Shown piece after piece: positions 14,648-22,954 of a stretch of 31,523 nt of DNA. The translations under genes and the position numbers were made by a program. The DNA lies in assembly GCA_020829485.1 (NCBI GenBank), contig JAIVFU010000076.1, positions 1-31,523 on the forward strand. The letters are read 5' to 3'. The notes beneath the pieces are model-generated. The model was not told where the DNA came from. It searched no databases and saw nothing but the letters and a program-made list of their open reading frames with translations. The stretch comes from Nostoc sp. CHAB 5834. Lineage in GTDB: Bacteria > Cyanobacteriota > Cyanobacteriia > Cyanobacteriales > Nostocaceae. Positions within the stretch are counted from its first letter, which is position 1. Each line of letters opens with the position of its first letter.

Positions 14648-17026
14648 TTAGGGGAGTGGGGAGTGGGGAGTGGGGAGTGGGGGGGATGAAGGGGCAGGGG
14701 GGGAAGTTTGGTGTTCAGAGGCTTCTGAGGGGAAATTTGGGGGATTTTGGGAGAGGGAAAGTTGGAGATATTCTAGTTGACGAGTTATATCTTGAGTGAC
14801 TTGTTCTTTGCGTAGATCGAAGTCGTGCCATTTTCCGCGCCAGTGCAGTTTAAACTTTAGGCGCGTCCAGCCATCAGGGAGATGGGAGTTGGCTACGGGG
14901 CCATTTTCGGTTAGTTGAATGCCGCCGAATCCAAAAATTACGGCTTGCCAAACTCCACCAGCAGTAGCACCGTGAATTCCATCGCTGGTGTTACCTCGGT
15001 TATCTTCAAGATCCACCATTAACGCCTGCATAAACACTTGGTAAGCTTCGGTTGATTTGCCCAAATCGGAAGCTAAAATTGCGTGAACTGCCGGGCCAAG
15101 GGACGAACCATAAGTAATGTCTGTGCGGGGTACGTAGTAGTCCCAGTTGGTTTGCAATGCTTTTTCGTTGTAGGGAAAATCTGCTGATTCCCGCATTAAA
15201 TAAAGGAGCATTAAGATATCTGGCTGCTTGATTACTTGATATTTATTGGTTTTCTCAATACTCAAAATGGCTTGCATGGAGCGATCGCGCCCTTGGTAAT
15301 CTGCTAAGTTGATATCTTCTAATTGGAAAAATCCCTCGAACTGCTCGATTAGTTCTGTTGATGAGTCATGGAGAAACAAGATTTTGGCGATGATATCTTG
15401 CCAGTGCGATCGCTCTTGTGGAGTGAGTTTGAGTTTCTGTTCTAGTTCAGTGGCTCGTTCGGGGAACTTGTGAGCCAACCAATCATAAACTGCGATCGCT
15501 TTCTCTAGATGCCATTGCGCCATGCGATTTGTAAAGGCGTTATTGTGGACGAATTCATGGTATTCATCCACTCCGATTACTCCCCGAATTTCATATCGTT
15601 GTAGCTCAGAATTGAATTCGACTCGGCTACCCCAGAAGATGGCGGCATCCAAAATAATCTCTGCGCCGCGCTGTTGCATCCACTGATCATCACCAGTGAC
15701 TTGCCAGTAGTTCCAAGCAGCGTAGGGAATATCTGCATTAATATGAATTTCCCGATCGCGGCACCAAATCCGCACGTCTTCACCATAAAAATCATTTTCG
15801 AGCGCCCAACGTGGTGTTACTTCATCTCCAGTATCAGCACTTTCCCAGGCAAACATTGCCCCTTTATAGCCGTAATGGGAAGCCTTGCGTCTAGCTCCTG
15901 GTAGGGTGTGCCAACGGTAACTGAGTAAATTTCGGGCGATCGCTGGTTGGGTAAACAGAAAAAAGGGCAGCATAAAAATTTCTGTATCCCAAAAGATATG
16001 ACCGCGATAGCCAAACCCAGAAAGGGTTTTAGCCGGAATGCTCACCTTATCATCATGGCGTGACCCAGCAATCAGCAGTTGGAATAAGTTGTAGCGAACA
16101 GCAAAAGCAGCTGTACTATCCCCTTCAATGAGGATGTCGCTTTGCTGCCACACCTCATCCCATGCCTGCTGATTGGCTTTTAGTAGTGTTGCGTAGTCTG
16201 GCAGGTGCGCGAGTTTTTCTGTAGCTGCTGAAACTGGTGTCTCAGTCTCCCGTGAGGTAAAAACTGTTACGATTTTTTCTACCGTTACGGTCTGTTGTGA
16301 TTTAGCCAGGTAGTTCATGCTCAAGGTTGGATAACCGGGTGCGGTACTGACTTGCAAAGATGCTTCAGCACCTGATATTCTCATAGTTGCGCCCATACCG
16401 AGTTCAATTCGGGATTGGCGGGTGCGGCGTTGCAACCAGATTCCTTGGTCAGTCTTGCCTTGATCTAGTCCTTCCCAGTGATTAAAACCCTGATTTTCTG
16501 GATAGCCGTTGATACTTCCCTGAACTTCAATTACCCCATCAAAATCTACTGGCGTTAAATGGCAGCGTTGCACCAACACATGCCGATCTGCAAAACTAGC
16601 AAAACGTTCAAAGGTAATATCTATAGTCTTTCCACTAGGAGAGCGCCAACGCATGTAACGGGTGAGAAGCCCGTAGCGTAAATCAAGCTGGCGATCGTAG
16701 CGCAATATCTCACCTTGATCGAGACGGAAGCGTTCGCGTAGCGTCTCCGTAGGAGATTCGCCATTTACAATCACTACCAAGGGTAGCCAGTCAGGGCAAT
16801 TTGCCAATTCAGTGTACACCACCGGCACATCGTCGTAGACACCGTGGATAAAAGTAGCTGGTAATGCATGAGGATAACCTTCTTCAAAACTGCCTTTTGT
16901 TCCTAGGTATCCATTGCCGATTGTAAAGACGGTTTCTTTAGAGTGCAATTGCTGGGGGTCAAACTGGGTTTCGATTAAGATCCAGTCTGTGTAGATAAAG
17001 TGGCGAGAATGATCTTTTGTTTGCAT
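14648..17026 (-). CDS. GH65 glycoside phosphorylase (kojibiose/maltose/trehalose phosphorylase family)
   Basis: This 792-residue inverting phosphorylase splits an alpha-glucosidic disaccharide with phosphate to give beta-glucose-1-phosphate. An N-terminal beta-sandwich (about 1-270) precedes the (alpha/alpha)6 barrel. The catalytic acid is Glu488 in IGVDEYHE, matching Glu487 of Lactobacillus brevis maltose phosphorylase. The phosphate-binding region DGIHGATAGGVWQ is present. The substrate cannot be told from sequence. It starts at ATG 17026, with only CCCCACT heptamers and no Shine-Dalgarno before it. The last ~17 residues (Pro/Ser/His-rich, ending PTPHSPLP) are encoded by another heptamer array, and a nine-residue repeat is inserted in frame at about residues 89-99. 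pgmB follows directly, fitting the reaction. Confidence 0.93.
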   Translation of the reverse strand: MQTKDHSRHFIYTDWILIETQFDPQQLHSKETVFTIGNGYLGTKGSFEEGYPHALPATFIHGVYDDVPVVYTELANCPDWLPLVVIVNGESPTETLRERFRLDQGEILRYDRQLDLRYGLLTRYMRWRSPSGKTIDITFERFASFADRHVLVQRCHLTPVDFDGVIEVQGSINGYPENQGFNHWEGLDQGKTDQGIWLQRRTRQSRIELGMGATMRISGAEASLQVSTAPGYPTLSMNYLAKSQQTVTVEKIVTVFTSRETETPVSAATEKLAHLPDYATLLKANQQAWDEVWQQSDILIEGDSTAAFAVRYNLFQLLIAGSRHDDKVSIPAKTLSGFGYRGHIFWDTEIFMLPFFLFTQPAIARNLLSYRWHTLPGARRKASHYGYKGAMFAWESADTGDEVTPRWALENDFYGEDVRIWCRDREIHINADIPYAAWNYWQVTGDDQWMQQRGAEIILDAAIFWGSRVEFNSELQRYEIRGVIGVDEYHEFVHNNAFTNRMAQWHLEKAIAVYDWLAHKFPERATELEQKLKLTPQERSHWQDIIAKILFLHDSSTELIEQFEGFFQLEDINLADYQGRDRSMQAILSIEKTNKYQVIKQPDILMLLYLMRESADFPYNEKALQTNWDYYVPRTDITYGSSLGPAVHAILASDLGKSTEAYQVFMQALMVDLEDNRGNTSDGIHGATAGGVWQAVIFGFGGIQLTENGPVANSHLPDGWTRLKFKLHWRGKWHDFDLRKEQVTQDITRQLEYLQLSLSQNPPNFPSEASEHQTSPPAPSSPPLPTPHSPLP
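14651..14702. repeat. CCCCACT heptamer array at the GH65/pgmB junction
   Basis: At least four GGGGAGT units in tandem plus degenerate G-runs. On the minus strand they encode the C-terminal tail of the phosphorylase and lie just upstream of the first conserved residues of PgmB. Confidence 0.85.
16731..16762. repeat. In-frame dispersed repeat inside the GH65 gene
   Basis: The stretch CGTTCGCGTAGCG-TCTCCGTAGGAGA is a repeat module seen widely between Nostoc genes. Here it is read in the phosphorylase frame as about nine residues (SPTETLRER), between VVIVNGE and FRLDQGEILRYD. It looks like an insertion of about 27 nt that kept the frame. Confidence 0.65.
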
Positions 17027-17028
17027 AA

Positions 17029-17065
17029 GTGGGGAGTGGGGAGTGGGGAGTGGGGAGTGGGGAAT
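17029..17065. repeat. GGGGAGT heptamer array before the GH65 start codon
   Basis: About five tandem GGGGAGT units begin two bases before the phosphorylase ATG (minus strand CCCCACT). They form the whole immediate leader of that gene. Confidence 0.85.
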
Positions 17066-17233
17066 GGAGTTTTGAGGTGGATGAACGGAGTTCTGAGGTG
17101 GATAAATGGAGTTCTGAGGTGGATGAATGGAGTTCTGAGGTGGATGAACGGAGTTCTGAGGTGGATGAACGGAGTTCTGATGTGGATGAATGGAGTTCTG
17201 AGGTGGATGAACGGAGTTCTGAGGTGGATGAAC
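17066..17233. repeat. Eight tandem copies of a 21-bp repeat
   Basis: Eight units of exactly 21 bp, consensus GGAGTTCTGAGGTGGATGAA(C/T), differ at one to three positions. They lie between susA and the GH65 gene. Because 21 is divisible by three, all frames stay open on both strands (for example the RTPFIHL heptapeptide), which creates spurious reading frames. Confidence 0.9.
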
Positions 17234-17277
17234 AAGTCTTTAAGCCAATGCTTTAATTTATAACTCCCCCTGCTCCC

Positions 17278-19685
17278 TCATCCCCCCTTATGTTTCTCTA
17301 AAATCTTTTCTGCTCTAGGTTTATAAATCAGATGAAATAAAGCTTCCATATAGCGATCTCTGGCTTCGTTATTTTCTGGAACAACAAAGTTCCAAAAACT
17401 AAACATTTTAGCAAGCTGTAGTAATTGATTACTATGTAAATGCCAATTGTATCTATTATGAATTCGCTGACTCATCCATTCTGAGACTTCCTGCCATACT
17501 CATCCTGAGTATTGCATTGTTCAATAAAGCCTAAAATTTTATTTGCTGTACCTTCTAAGTCTGTAGGATTAACATTAAATTCATTCTCTTGGTTTTCGAT
17601 AATTTCTAAAGAGCCGCCAAATTGAGTAGCGAAAGTTGGCAAGCCGGAAATCATCGCTTCCAAAATAGACCGACCGAAGGATTCATAGAGGGCAAAGTGG
17701 ACATAAATTCCCTGAGAATCTGCAACTAATCGGTAGGCTTCACCGATGTTGCTGCTAGGGATACGCATCCCCACCCAGCGAATTTTGCCATTGAGATGAT
17801 ATTGCTCAATAATCTCGTGGAGTTTTTGGATTTCTTCTGCTTCTTCTGAGTTTGTCGCTTCATCTGGATGCAGTTTACTACTTAAAAGGATTAGGTTACA
17901 GCGCTCTTGCAACGCCTGACTTTGACCAAAGCATTCAGCTAAACCAGTGAGATTTTTGATTGAAGTGATGGGAGCAACGGCAAAGATTGGTCGCTTGTTA
18001 AGGTTATCTAAATGACCAAAGATTCGGGAGTCTTCGCAGGTAAAGAGGAGGTCGTGAATTTGTGTGCCAAGCTTAATATCTCGGTCTTCTTTTTGGCTAT
18101 AGGGAAAGAAAATCTTTTCATTTATTCCCGGCGGCACTAAGTTGAATTTAGGACTAAACAAATCAATGCCATCAACCACATGATAAAGTTGCGGCATCGT
18201 AAAGCATTTGTACGATTCGTATTGACCTATGGTGTCAGGTGTGCCGACAATTTCTTGATAGGATGATGTGATGATAAACTCGGCGGCATTCATGCTAATC
18301 AAATCGGCGGTAAATTGTACCGAGAAGTGATATTTATCTTCTAAATCTTGCCAATATAAATTACTAAATAGATGTTTAGGCTTTTCTAAGGAATGGGCAA
18401 TATTGCACTGGGTAACTTTCATCCGGCGCGATAAAAGAAAAGCCACTAAGTTCCCGTCACTGTAGTTGCCAATCAAAAGATTAGGTTTACCTTGGAATTG
18501 AGCTAGCAATTCTTTTTCTGCATCTAGAGCAAAGGTTTCTAAATAAGGCCAAATCTCAAATTTAGAAATCCAATTATTAGTAATTTCAGGATTGAATTCA
18601 CTAAAAGGAACGCGCAATATCCAAGCATTTTCAGTATCTTGGACTTTTTCTAAGCGCAGGTTGCAAAATGTCCCTTCGCAGTTAGGGATTAGCCGGGTGA
18701 GAATAATCACATGTGGCTTCATCCCCAGCACATCCAGACCAGCAAGTTTGATTTGTTCGCGCAGTTCGTTTTCTAAGCTGCGGGCTTGTTCAAGGACGTA
18801 GATAACTTGACCGAGTGTTTCATCTCTTCCTAAGACATCTTCCTGTCCAACCCAGCCGTGGATGGAAATGAGGACAACGCGAAAAATGGCGGGGACGCGG
18901 GCTACAAATGTTTCTAAGATGCCAGGTTCTGGAGAGTAAATGAGTCGGTCAAGGAGTTCTAGGGTTTCACAGACTCGCGCCGCAGTGTTACCCCAACCCG
19001 GCTCAAAACCGAGTTCTTGGAGATCGAAGCGGAATTTTTCATAAGGTTCATCAGGCTCAAGCTCATTTAGCAATTTGAGCGCTAGCTTAATTTGTTTAGC
19101 TAGGTGAATCCCTGAAGGAATGCGATCGCTCAACAGCAGTCGAATGCCATCATGTTGCAACCCCTGTAATGCTTGAAATAACATTTCCACCCAATATTGA
19201 GGGTCAGTCAACAATTGATTACATAGGTAACGGTTGAGGAAGGCTAAACCTTGACCAATATTTCTGGGATCGTCGATTCTTGGAGAACTTTCGTAAAACG
19301 GGTGGAGGTCGATTTCCAGAATGTGAGGTTGGTAGCGGTTGACTAGGCGATCTCTCACATCTAACAGCGCTTGAGGCGGCATCTGCTCGAACCTACTATC
19401 AGATGTCAGTTTCCAAACTTCCTGACTAGCAATCCTGGGACGAACCACGAACCAGGTACATTCTTCTTCAAAAATGATTTCATGAGTGGACTGTATCAGT
19501 TTGCCAACAGAAGAAGAGTAGTAAAAATAGGCTGGCTTTTGGGATTGATGACAGTAATGGGCAAAAGCTTGTAAAATTTCATTTCTCAGGAAGTAACGCT
19601 TACCTGAAGCACTCAATGCATAAATCAACTGATGCAGAGCAGTTTTTTCATCAGCATTGAAAAGAGCTTGAATTAGTTCATACAT
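17278..19685 (-). pseudogene. susA: Sucrose synthase, split by a single-base frameshift near its C-terminus
   Basis: A GT4 enzyme that reversibly converts sucrose plus a nucleoside diphosphate (ADP or UDP) to fructose and NDP-glucose. Residues 1-737 begin at ATG 19685, with an N-terminal regulatory region, then two Rossmann domains. The nucleotide-sugar motif E-x7-E is present in YESFGRSILEAM. The frame then runs into a stop at 17472. The missing end, EWMSQRIHNRYNW to LIYKPRAEKIL, continues in another frame to 17278. Restoring one base (A on the plus strand) beside 17496 gives DEYWQEVSEWMSQRI and about 802 residues, the normal size of cyanobacterial SusA (about 806). Without it, about 72 residues are lost. 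This is either a real mutation or a sequencing error. Confidence 0.88.
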
Positions 19686-20420
19686 GATGACGAATCCCAG
19701 AATTTTAGCTTGGTCACGACCTCATTTTTATCTCCAGTCTCCGGTTTTATGAGGTACATTCCCCGTTTAATGGTATATAACCATGAAAACCACCCGCGTC
19801 TAACTCTGGGATGAAACGGTGCGAGGGCTTCAAATCTATGTATGATGCGAAGTGTTACTGTTTGTGGTGCTCCATATCACTGCACCAGTACTTCTACCCG
19901 TTGAAGGTTCTTTGCCTCTAAAGCATCTGCTGCACTCTCGTTCAAGGCAGCTGTCCAGTTCTCCAAATCCATTAGACATCTCCAGAAATTAATTATGCGT
20001 TATCTGAAACCCTTGTCTTGACGTTGCAATGCAACGTCTCTACATTCATTTTCACCAGATGTCTATTTGCCGCGATCGCATGAAGTAGGCATGGAACGAC
20101 CACAGGATATAACCTGCCATTACGGAGGTTTCCAAGGTAATCAAAGAGCCGCTTCTCTAGCATCCTTCTCAGAACAGAAAGGGATTACTCCGAATTACGT
20201 GCGGCGCTACTGGCTGCCTCATCACTTGTGCGATCGTCACCGTGGATAAGTCTATTCCAAAAGCTATAAGCCTAAGTACATCTTTGTCAATTTTAGAGTT
20301 GCCAAACTCATTCTATTGTCAAATTCTAGATAGCAGATCATCTATATGAAGAGATTAAGTTAAGTGATTATCTTGGTAGTTTTGTTAATGTGAGCTATAT
20401 CTAAATAGTCTTAAAGCCAT
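19686..20420. other. Repeat-rich spacer upstream of susA
   Basis: No clear gene. A 31-codon minus-strand frame at 19877-19972 (MDLENWTAALNESAADALEA...) reads like the start of a real protein, but I cannot place it. A 60-codon plus frame at 20067-20249 has no family features. A palindrome GACGTTGCAATGCAACGTC lies at 20020-20038. The susA promoter should be in the first 200 bases, but I see no clear -10/-35 pair. Confidence 0.3.
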
Positions 20421-20527
20421 TATAGCGATTCCCTATCGAGTGAGGTACAGATTAAAGCAGTAAAGTTCTTGTGTGGTGGGCATCTCGAAGCGCCCTTGTG
20501 TACTTCACCAGAACAGGAACCGCTATA
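20421..20527. mobile_element. MITE with TATAGCG inverted ends
   Basis: TATAGCGATTCC (20421-20432) and GGAACCGCTATA (20516-20527) are inverted ends with one mismatch. Pairing continues inward as GTGAGGTACA and TGTACTTCAC. No coding capacity. A matching right half occurs at 11269-11299. Confidence 0.65.
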
Positions 20528-20613
20528 CTTAAGAATTATGTATAAACCATACGATAATATTAAGTGTTTTAAATTTCCTCACAAGTTCCTCATATTTAAA
20601 TACTATAGTCAAA

Positions 20614-20745
20614 ATATAGGACTAATATTTGATTGATGAAAAAGCTCGGTACAGATCGAAAAGCCTAATTCCCTACTCCCTACTCCCTACTCCCTACTCC
20701 CCACCCACGTAGATAATTTCAAAAATCAAATACGATTCCTATATA
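20614..20745. mobile_element. MITE, family A copy 2, with CCCTACT heptamers inside
   Basis: The left end ATATAGGACTAATATTTGATT and the right end AATCAAATACGATTCCTATAT form inverted repeats. Between them is a run of CCCTACT heptamers. The sequence is nearly identical to the element at 31399-31523 over its whole length, apart from heptamer number and a few bases. Confidence 0.8.
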
Positions 20746-20831
20746 AACACATCGTTTTAAATACCTATGGGGTTCTCAACTGGCTACCCCGATTTATGAC
20801 AACACTTTTATTAACAGGATTTGAGAAAAAT

Positions 20832-21083
20832 ATGAATTACTGTCCTTGCTGTTCAAGTGTACTTTTAGAACATGTACGCGGTTCCGAGAGTTACTGGTTT
20901 TGTCGCCACTGCTGGCAAGAAATGCCTGTTTATAGTCTGAACCAATCCAGTTCATTTACCGAGGCTGTCAAAGGAAAACTACCTAGAAAACCTCAACAAG
21001 AAAAACGTAGAAATACTACTGTTTACGTAAGCCAATGGCAATCTATCACAGAATGGATAGGGGTACAAGAATTGTCTGCCTAA
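20832..21083 (+). CDS. Small zinc-ribbon-like hypothetical protein
   Basis: From ATG 20832 the product has 83 residues. Near the N-terminus two Cys pairs, CPCC at about 4-7 and CRHC at about 24-27, are 20 residues apart in a short beta-rich stretch (EHVRGSESYWF). This is the classic zinc-ribbon layout. The rest is basic and probably flexible (KGKLPRKPQQEKRRN), ending WIGVQELSA. The frame also opens 12 codons earlier at 20796, but the internal ATG right before the Cys motif gives the more compact protein. It probably binds zinc and perhaps nucleic acid; the role is unknown. It resembles small proteins conserved in cyanobacteria. Confidence 0.6.
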   Translation: MNYCPCCSSVLLEHVRGSESYWFCRHCWQEMPVYSLNQSSSFTEAVKGKLPRKPQQEKRRNTTVYVSQWQSITEWIGVQELSA

Positions 21084-21261
21084 TCCTAAGTGACTGAAAT
21101 TTGTTTAATATAATTTTTTCTTGATTCCAGCAATCAATCATCATTAAATACCAGGCTGTGGCTCACCCATAAGGTATTAACTGACACAACTGTTTTGAGA
21201 GATTGCCTCGTTCCCAGCCTCTGGCTCCCCATCACTCACCGCGTCACCCCACCCTAACCCT

Positions 21262-21315
21262 CCCCGATGCATTGGGGAGGGAACTAGATTTCTTTTTTCC
21301 CCCAATGCATCGGGG
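21262..21315. repeat. Paired GC-capped palindromes
   Basis: CCCCGATGCATTGGGG (21262-21277) and its exact complement CCCCAATGCATCGGGG (21300-21315) flank a 22-nt spacer. Each unit is itself almost palindromic, so either two small hairpins or one long 16-bp stem can form. It is part of a dispersed repeat block at about 21160-21340. Confidence 0.65.
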
Positions 21316-21356
21316 GGATTAAGGGGGGTAAAACGCCTATGGAATAAGCGTTTGAA

Positions 21357-21393
21357 CTTAAGTTGACACCTATGAGCATTGCTTAGTCCCTAC
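21357..21393. repeat. Solo terminal repeat of the IS4-like element
   Basis: CTTAAGTTGACACC-TATGAGCATTGCT repeats the outer end of the IS remnant at 10503, inverted, with a few mismatches over about 37 bases. No second end or transposase is nearby. Confidence 0.6.
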
Positions 21394-21488
21394 AGCATGG
21401 TCTATTTACAATCGCAGGATAATTAAGAAAAGCCTGAAAACTTCCTATTTTAGATAATGCATATAACAATGCATTTGTACAGTGTGCA

Positions 21489-21614
21489 AGTCCGATAAAT
21501 ATCGTCAAGCAGGCTGTAGATTTACATGGCGGCGAAATTTTTGTCGAAAGTGCGATCGTTACAGGAACTACCTTTACCGTAACTCTGCCATTTTCGAGAA
21601 ATTTGAATATATAG
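21489..21614 (+). pseudogene. C-terminal remnant of a sensor histidine kinase
   Basis: The frame reads SPINIVKQAVDLHGGEIFVE, then SAIVTGTTFTVTLPFSRNLNI and a stop. It matches the end of a HATPase domain: IVKQ...HGG (after the G1 box), then the G2 box GTTFTVTLPF. The His box, N box and G1 box are absent, and the preceding residues do not fit. Only about 42 codons are left, so this is a relic with no catalytic capacity. Confidence 0.65.
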
Positions 21615-21845
21615 CGGCTTGTACAGCTTTTAAGCGAATTTACACTTTAAAAGACTTTATAAATAATTAATCACTTTTATTTATTAAATTAAAAATAAAA
21701 TGTAATTGCTTCTATGCTGAAATGTCTTTAAAGTGGGGTTAGCCGGTCAACAATAAGTTGATTGTAAAGTTTTTCTTAACAGTAGGTTAGGGAAAGCAAC
21801 TCAAATAGTTTATATATTTAAGTGTGAGCTTAAAATATTACGCCT
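21615..21845. other. AT-rich promoter region of the Rrf2 gene
   Basis: This AT-rich spacer has no gene. Autoregulation by the downstream Rrf2 protein would act here, but I could not define an operator with confidence. Confidence 0.25.
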
Positions 21846-22283
21846 GTGGTTATCTCTAACAAATCAGAATACGCACTTCTAGCCCTGTTAGAGTTGGCAA
21901 GCTGCTACCCTAACGGTGAAGCCCTGCAAATTCGAGAGATAGCGGCATTACAAGACATACCGAACCGCTATTTGGAACAACTCCTAGCCACATTAAGGCG
22001 TGGAGGTTTAATTAAGAGTATACGCGGAGCCAAAGGTGGCTATGTTCTGGCACGAGATCCTGGAAAGATTACAGTGTTAGATGCTTTTAGCTGCATGGAA
22101 GGATCGGATATTGTTGTCTCTAATCCTGAGCCGACTCCCAACACGGTAGAAGGTGAGCTAATTCAGGAAGTCTGGCAGGAAGCACGTCAGGCTGCTAACT
22201 CAGTTTTAGAAAAATATACACTCCAAGACCTTTGCGAACGAAGATCAATGCGAAAGCAGAAGGAACTCATGTATTACATTTAG
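21846..22283 (+). CDS. Rrf2-family transcriptional regulator
   Basis: This 145-residue protein has an N-terminal winged helix typical of Rrf2/IscR regulators: SEYALLALLELA, QIREIAALQDIPNRYLEQLL as the recognition region, and the wing SIRGAKGGYVLARDP. The three spaced cysteines that hold the IscR iron-sulphur cluster are not present. Cysteines occur only at SCYPN, SCMEG and LCERR, with wider spacing, so cluster binding is doubtful. It is probably a homodimeric DNA-binding repressor or activator. The start is GTG 21846; no in-frame ATG precedes the conserved region. The two genes downstream run the same way but have gaps, so its targets are unknown. Confidence 0.88.
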   Translation: MVISNKSEYALLALLELASCYPNGEALQIREIAALQDIPNRYLEQLLATLRRGGLIKSIRGAKGGYVLARDPGKITVLDAFSCMEGSDIVVSNPEPTPNTVEGELIQEVWQEARQAANSVLEKYTLQDLCERRSMRKQKELMYYI

Positions 22284-22345
22284 AAAGGATGAAGTAGGAA
22301 AATTTTCATCCTTAGTATGAAACTAATAACCTGTGAGGCTGTTAT

Positions 22346-22738
22346 ATGCCTGAAGTAAATTCTCAACAGCCTATAAATAGTGCCGCTACTCTTGTAGAGA
22401 GTTATGCAGCAGGAAAACGGGACTTTAGTAAAGCAGAACTGAGTAATGCTGATTTGCAAGGCATTAACTTGAAAGGTTCTGACCTTAGTTATGCTGACTT
22501 GAGTGAAGCTAACCTGAGTGGCGCAAATTTGAGGGGAACTGATTTGAGTTTTGCCGATCTGAGTCAAGCTAATCTGAAGGATAGCGATCTGAGGGGAGCA
22601 TTGTTGATGTCAGCAAATCTTCGGCAAGCCGATCTCAAAGGAACGAAGCTGGAAAAAGCAGACTACGATCGCAGCACCCATTTTCCCCAAGATTTCGACC
22701 CAGTAAAAGCGGGTATGCAGATTAAATCTGAAAATTGA
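22346..22738 (+). CDS. Pentapeptide-repeat protein
   Basis: The 130-residue product has about 14 consecutive A(D/N)LxX pentapeptides at about residues 25-110 (ADLQG, ANLSG, ADLSQ, ANLKD, ADLKG and others). These fold as a right-handed quadrilateral beta-helix. There is no signal peptide or membrane segment, so it is cytosolic. The C-terminus (YDRSTHFPQDFDPVKAGM) is a conserved capping sequence seen in other cyanobacterial members. It starts at ATG 22346, 63 bases after the Rrf2 gene and in the same direction. A MITE has inserted exactly at its stop codon. The function is not known. Confidence 0.9.
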   Translation: MPEVNSQQPINSAATLVESYAAGKRDFSKAELSNADLQGINLKGSDLSYADLSEANLSGANLRGTDLSFADLSQANLKDSDLRGALLMSANLRQADLKGTKLEKADYDRSTHFPQDFDPVKAGMQIKSEN

Positions 22739-22744
22739 TTAAAT

Positions 22745-22855
22745 GGCGTTGCTGAATGGAGGTATGAATTTGGGTGTAGAGACGTAAAATTTTACGTCTC
22801 TACAAGGATTTTCCCCGTAACGCACAATCGTTTTCATACCGCAATCAGCAACGCC
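22745..22855. mobile_element. MITE with 8-bp target duplication at the pentapeptide stop codon
   Basis: GGCGTTGCTGA (22745-22755) and TCAGCAACGCC (22845-22855) are perfect inverted ends. They are flanked by the direct repeat GATTAAAT at 22737-22744 and 22856-22863. The core has a perfect hairpin (GTAGAGACGTAAAA and its complement). The left target copy contains the last two bases of the TGA stop. Confidence 0.85.
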
Positions 22856-22954
22856 GATTAAATTAAGTTTACTGATTGTATTTGCCTCAAGATAGAAGAT
22901 ATTTCTCCCAAAATAGTTGTATTTTTGTGGAAAAGCCTATCTATGAGGTTGACA

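Noticed and set aside
16975..17263. Open frames on both strands with (RTPFIHL)n or (WMNGVLR)n peptides
   Set aside because: They arise because the 21-bp tandem repeat is a multiple of three. They have no start context or domain, and they overlap the phosphorylase start and the heptamer array.
20067..20249. 60-aa plus-strand frame with HIP1 sites
   Set aside because: No ribosome binding site, family motif or plausible composition; it lies in a repeat-rich spacer.
21846..22283. Naming the regulator IscR
   Set aside because: The characteristic three-cysteine cluster is missing, so only the Rrf2 family can be claimed.
22280..22567. Minus-strand frame with TQIS/TQVS repeats
   Set aside because: It is the antisense shadow of the pentapeptide repeats of the gene at 22346-22738.
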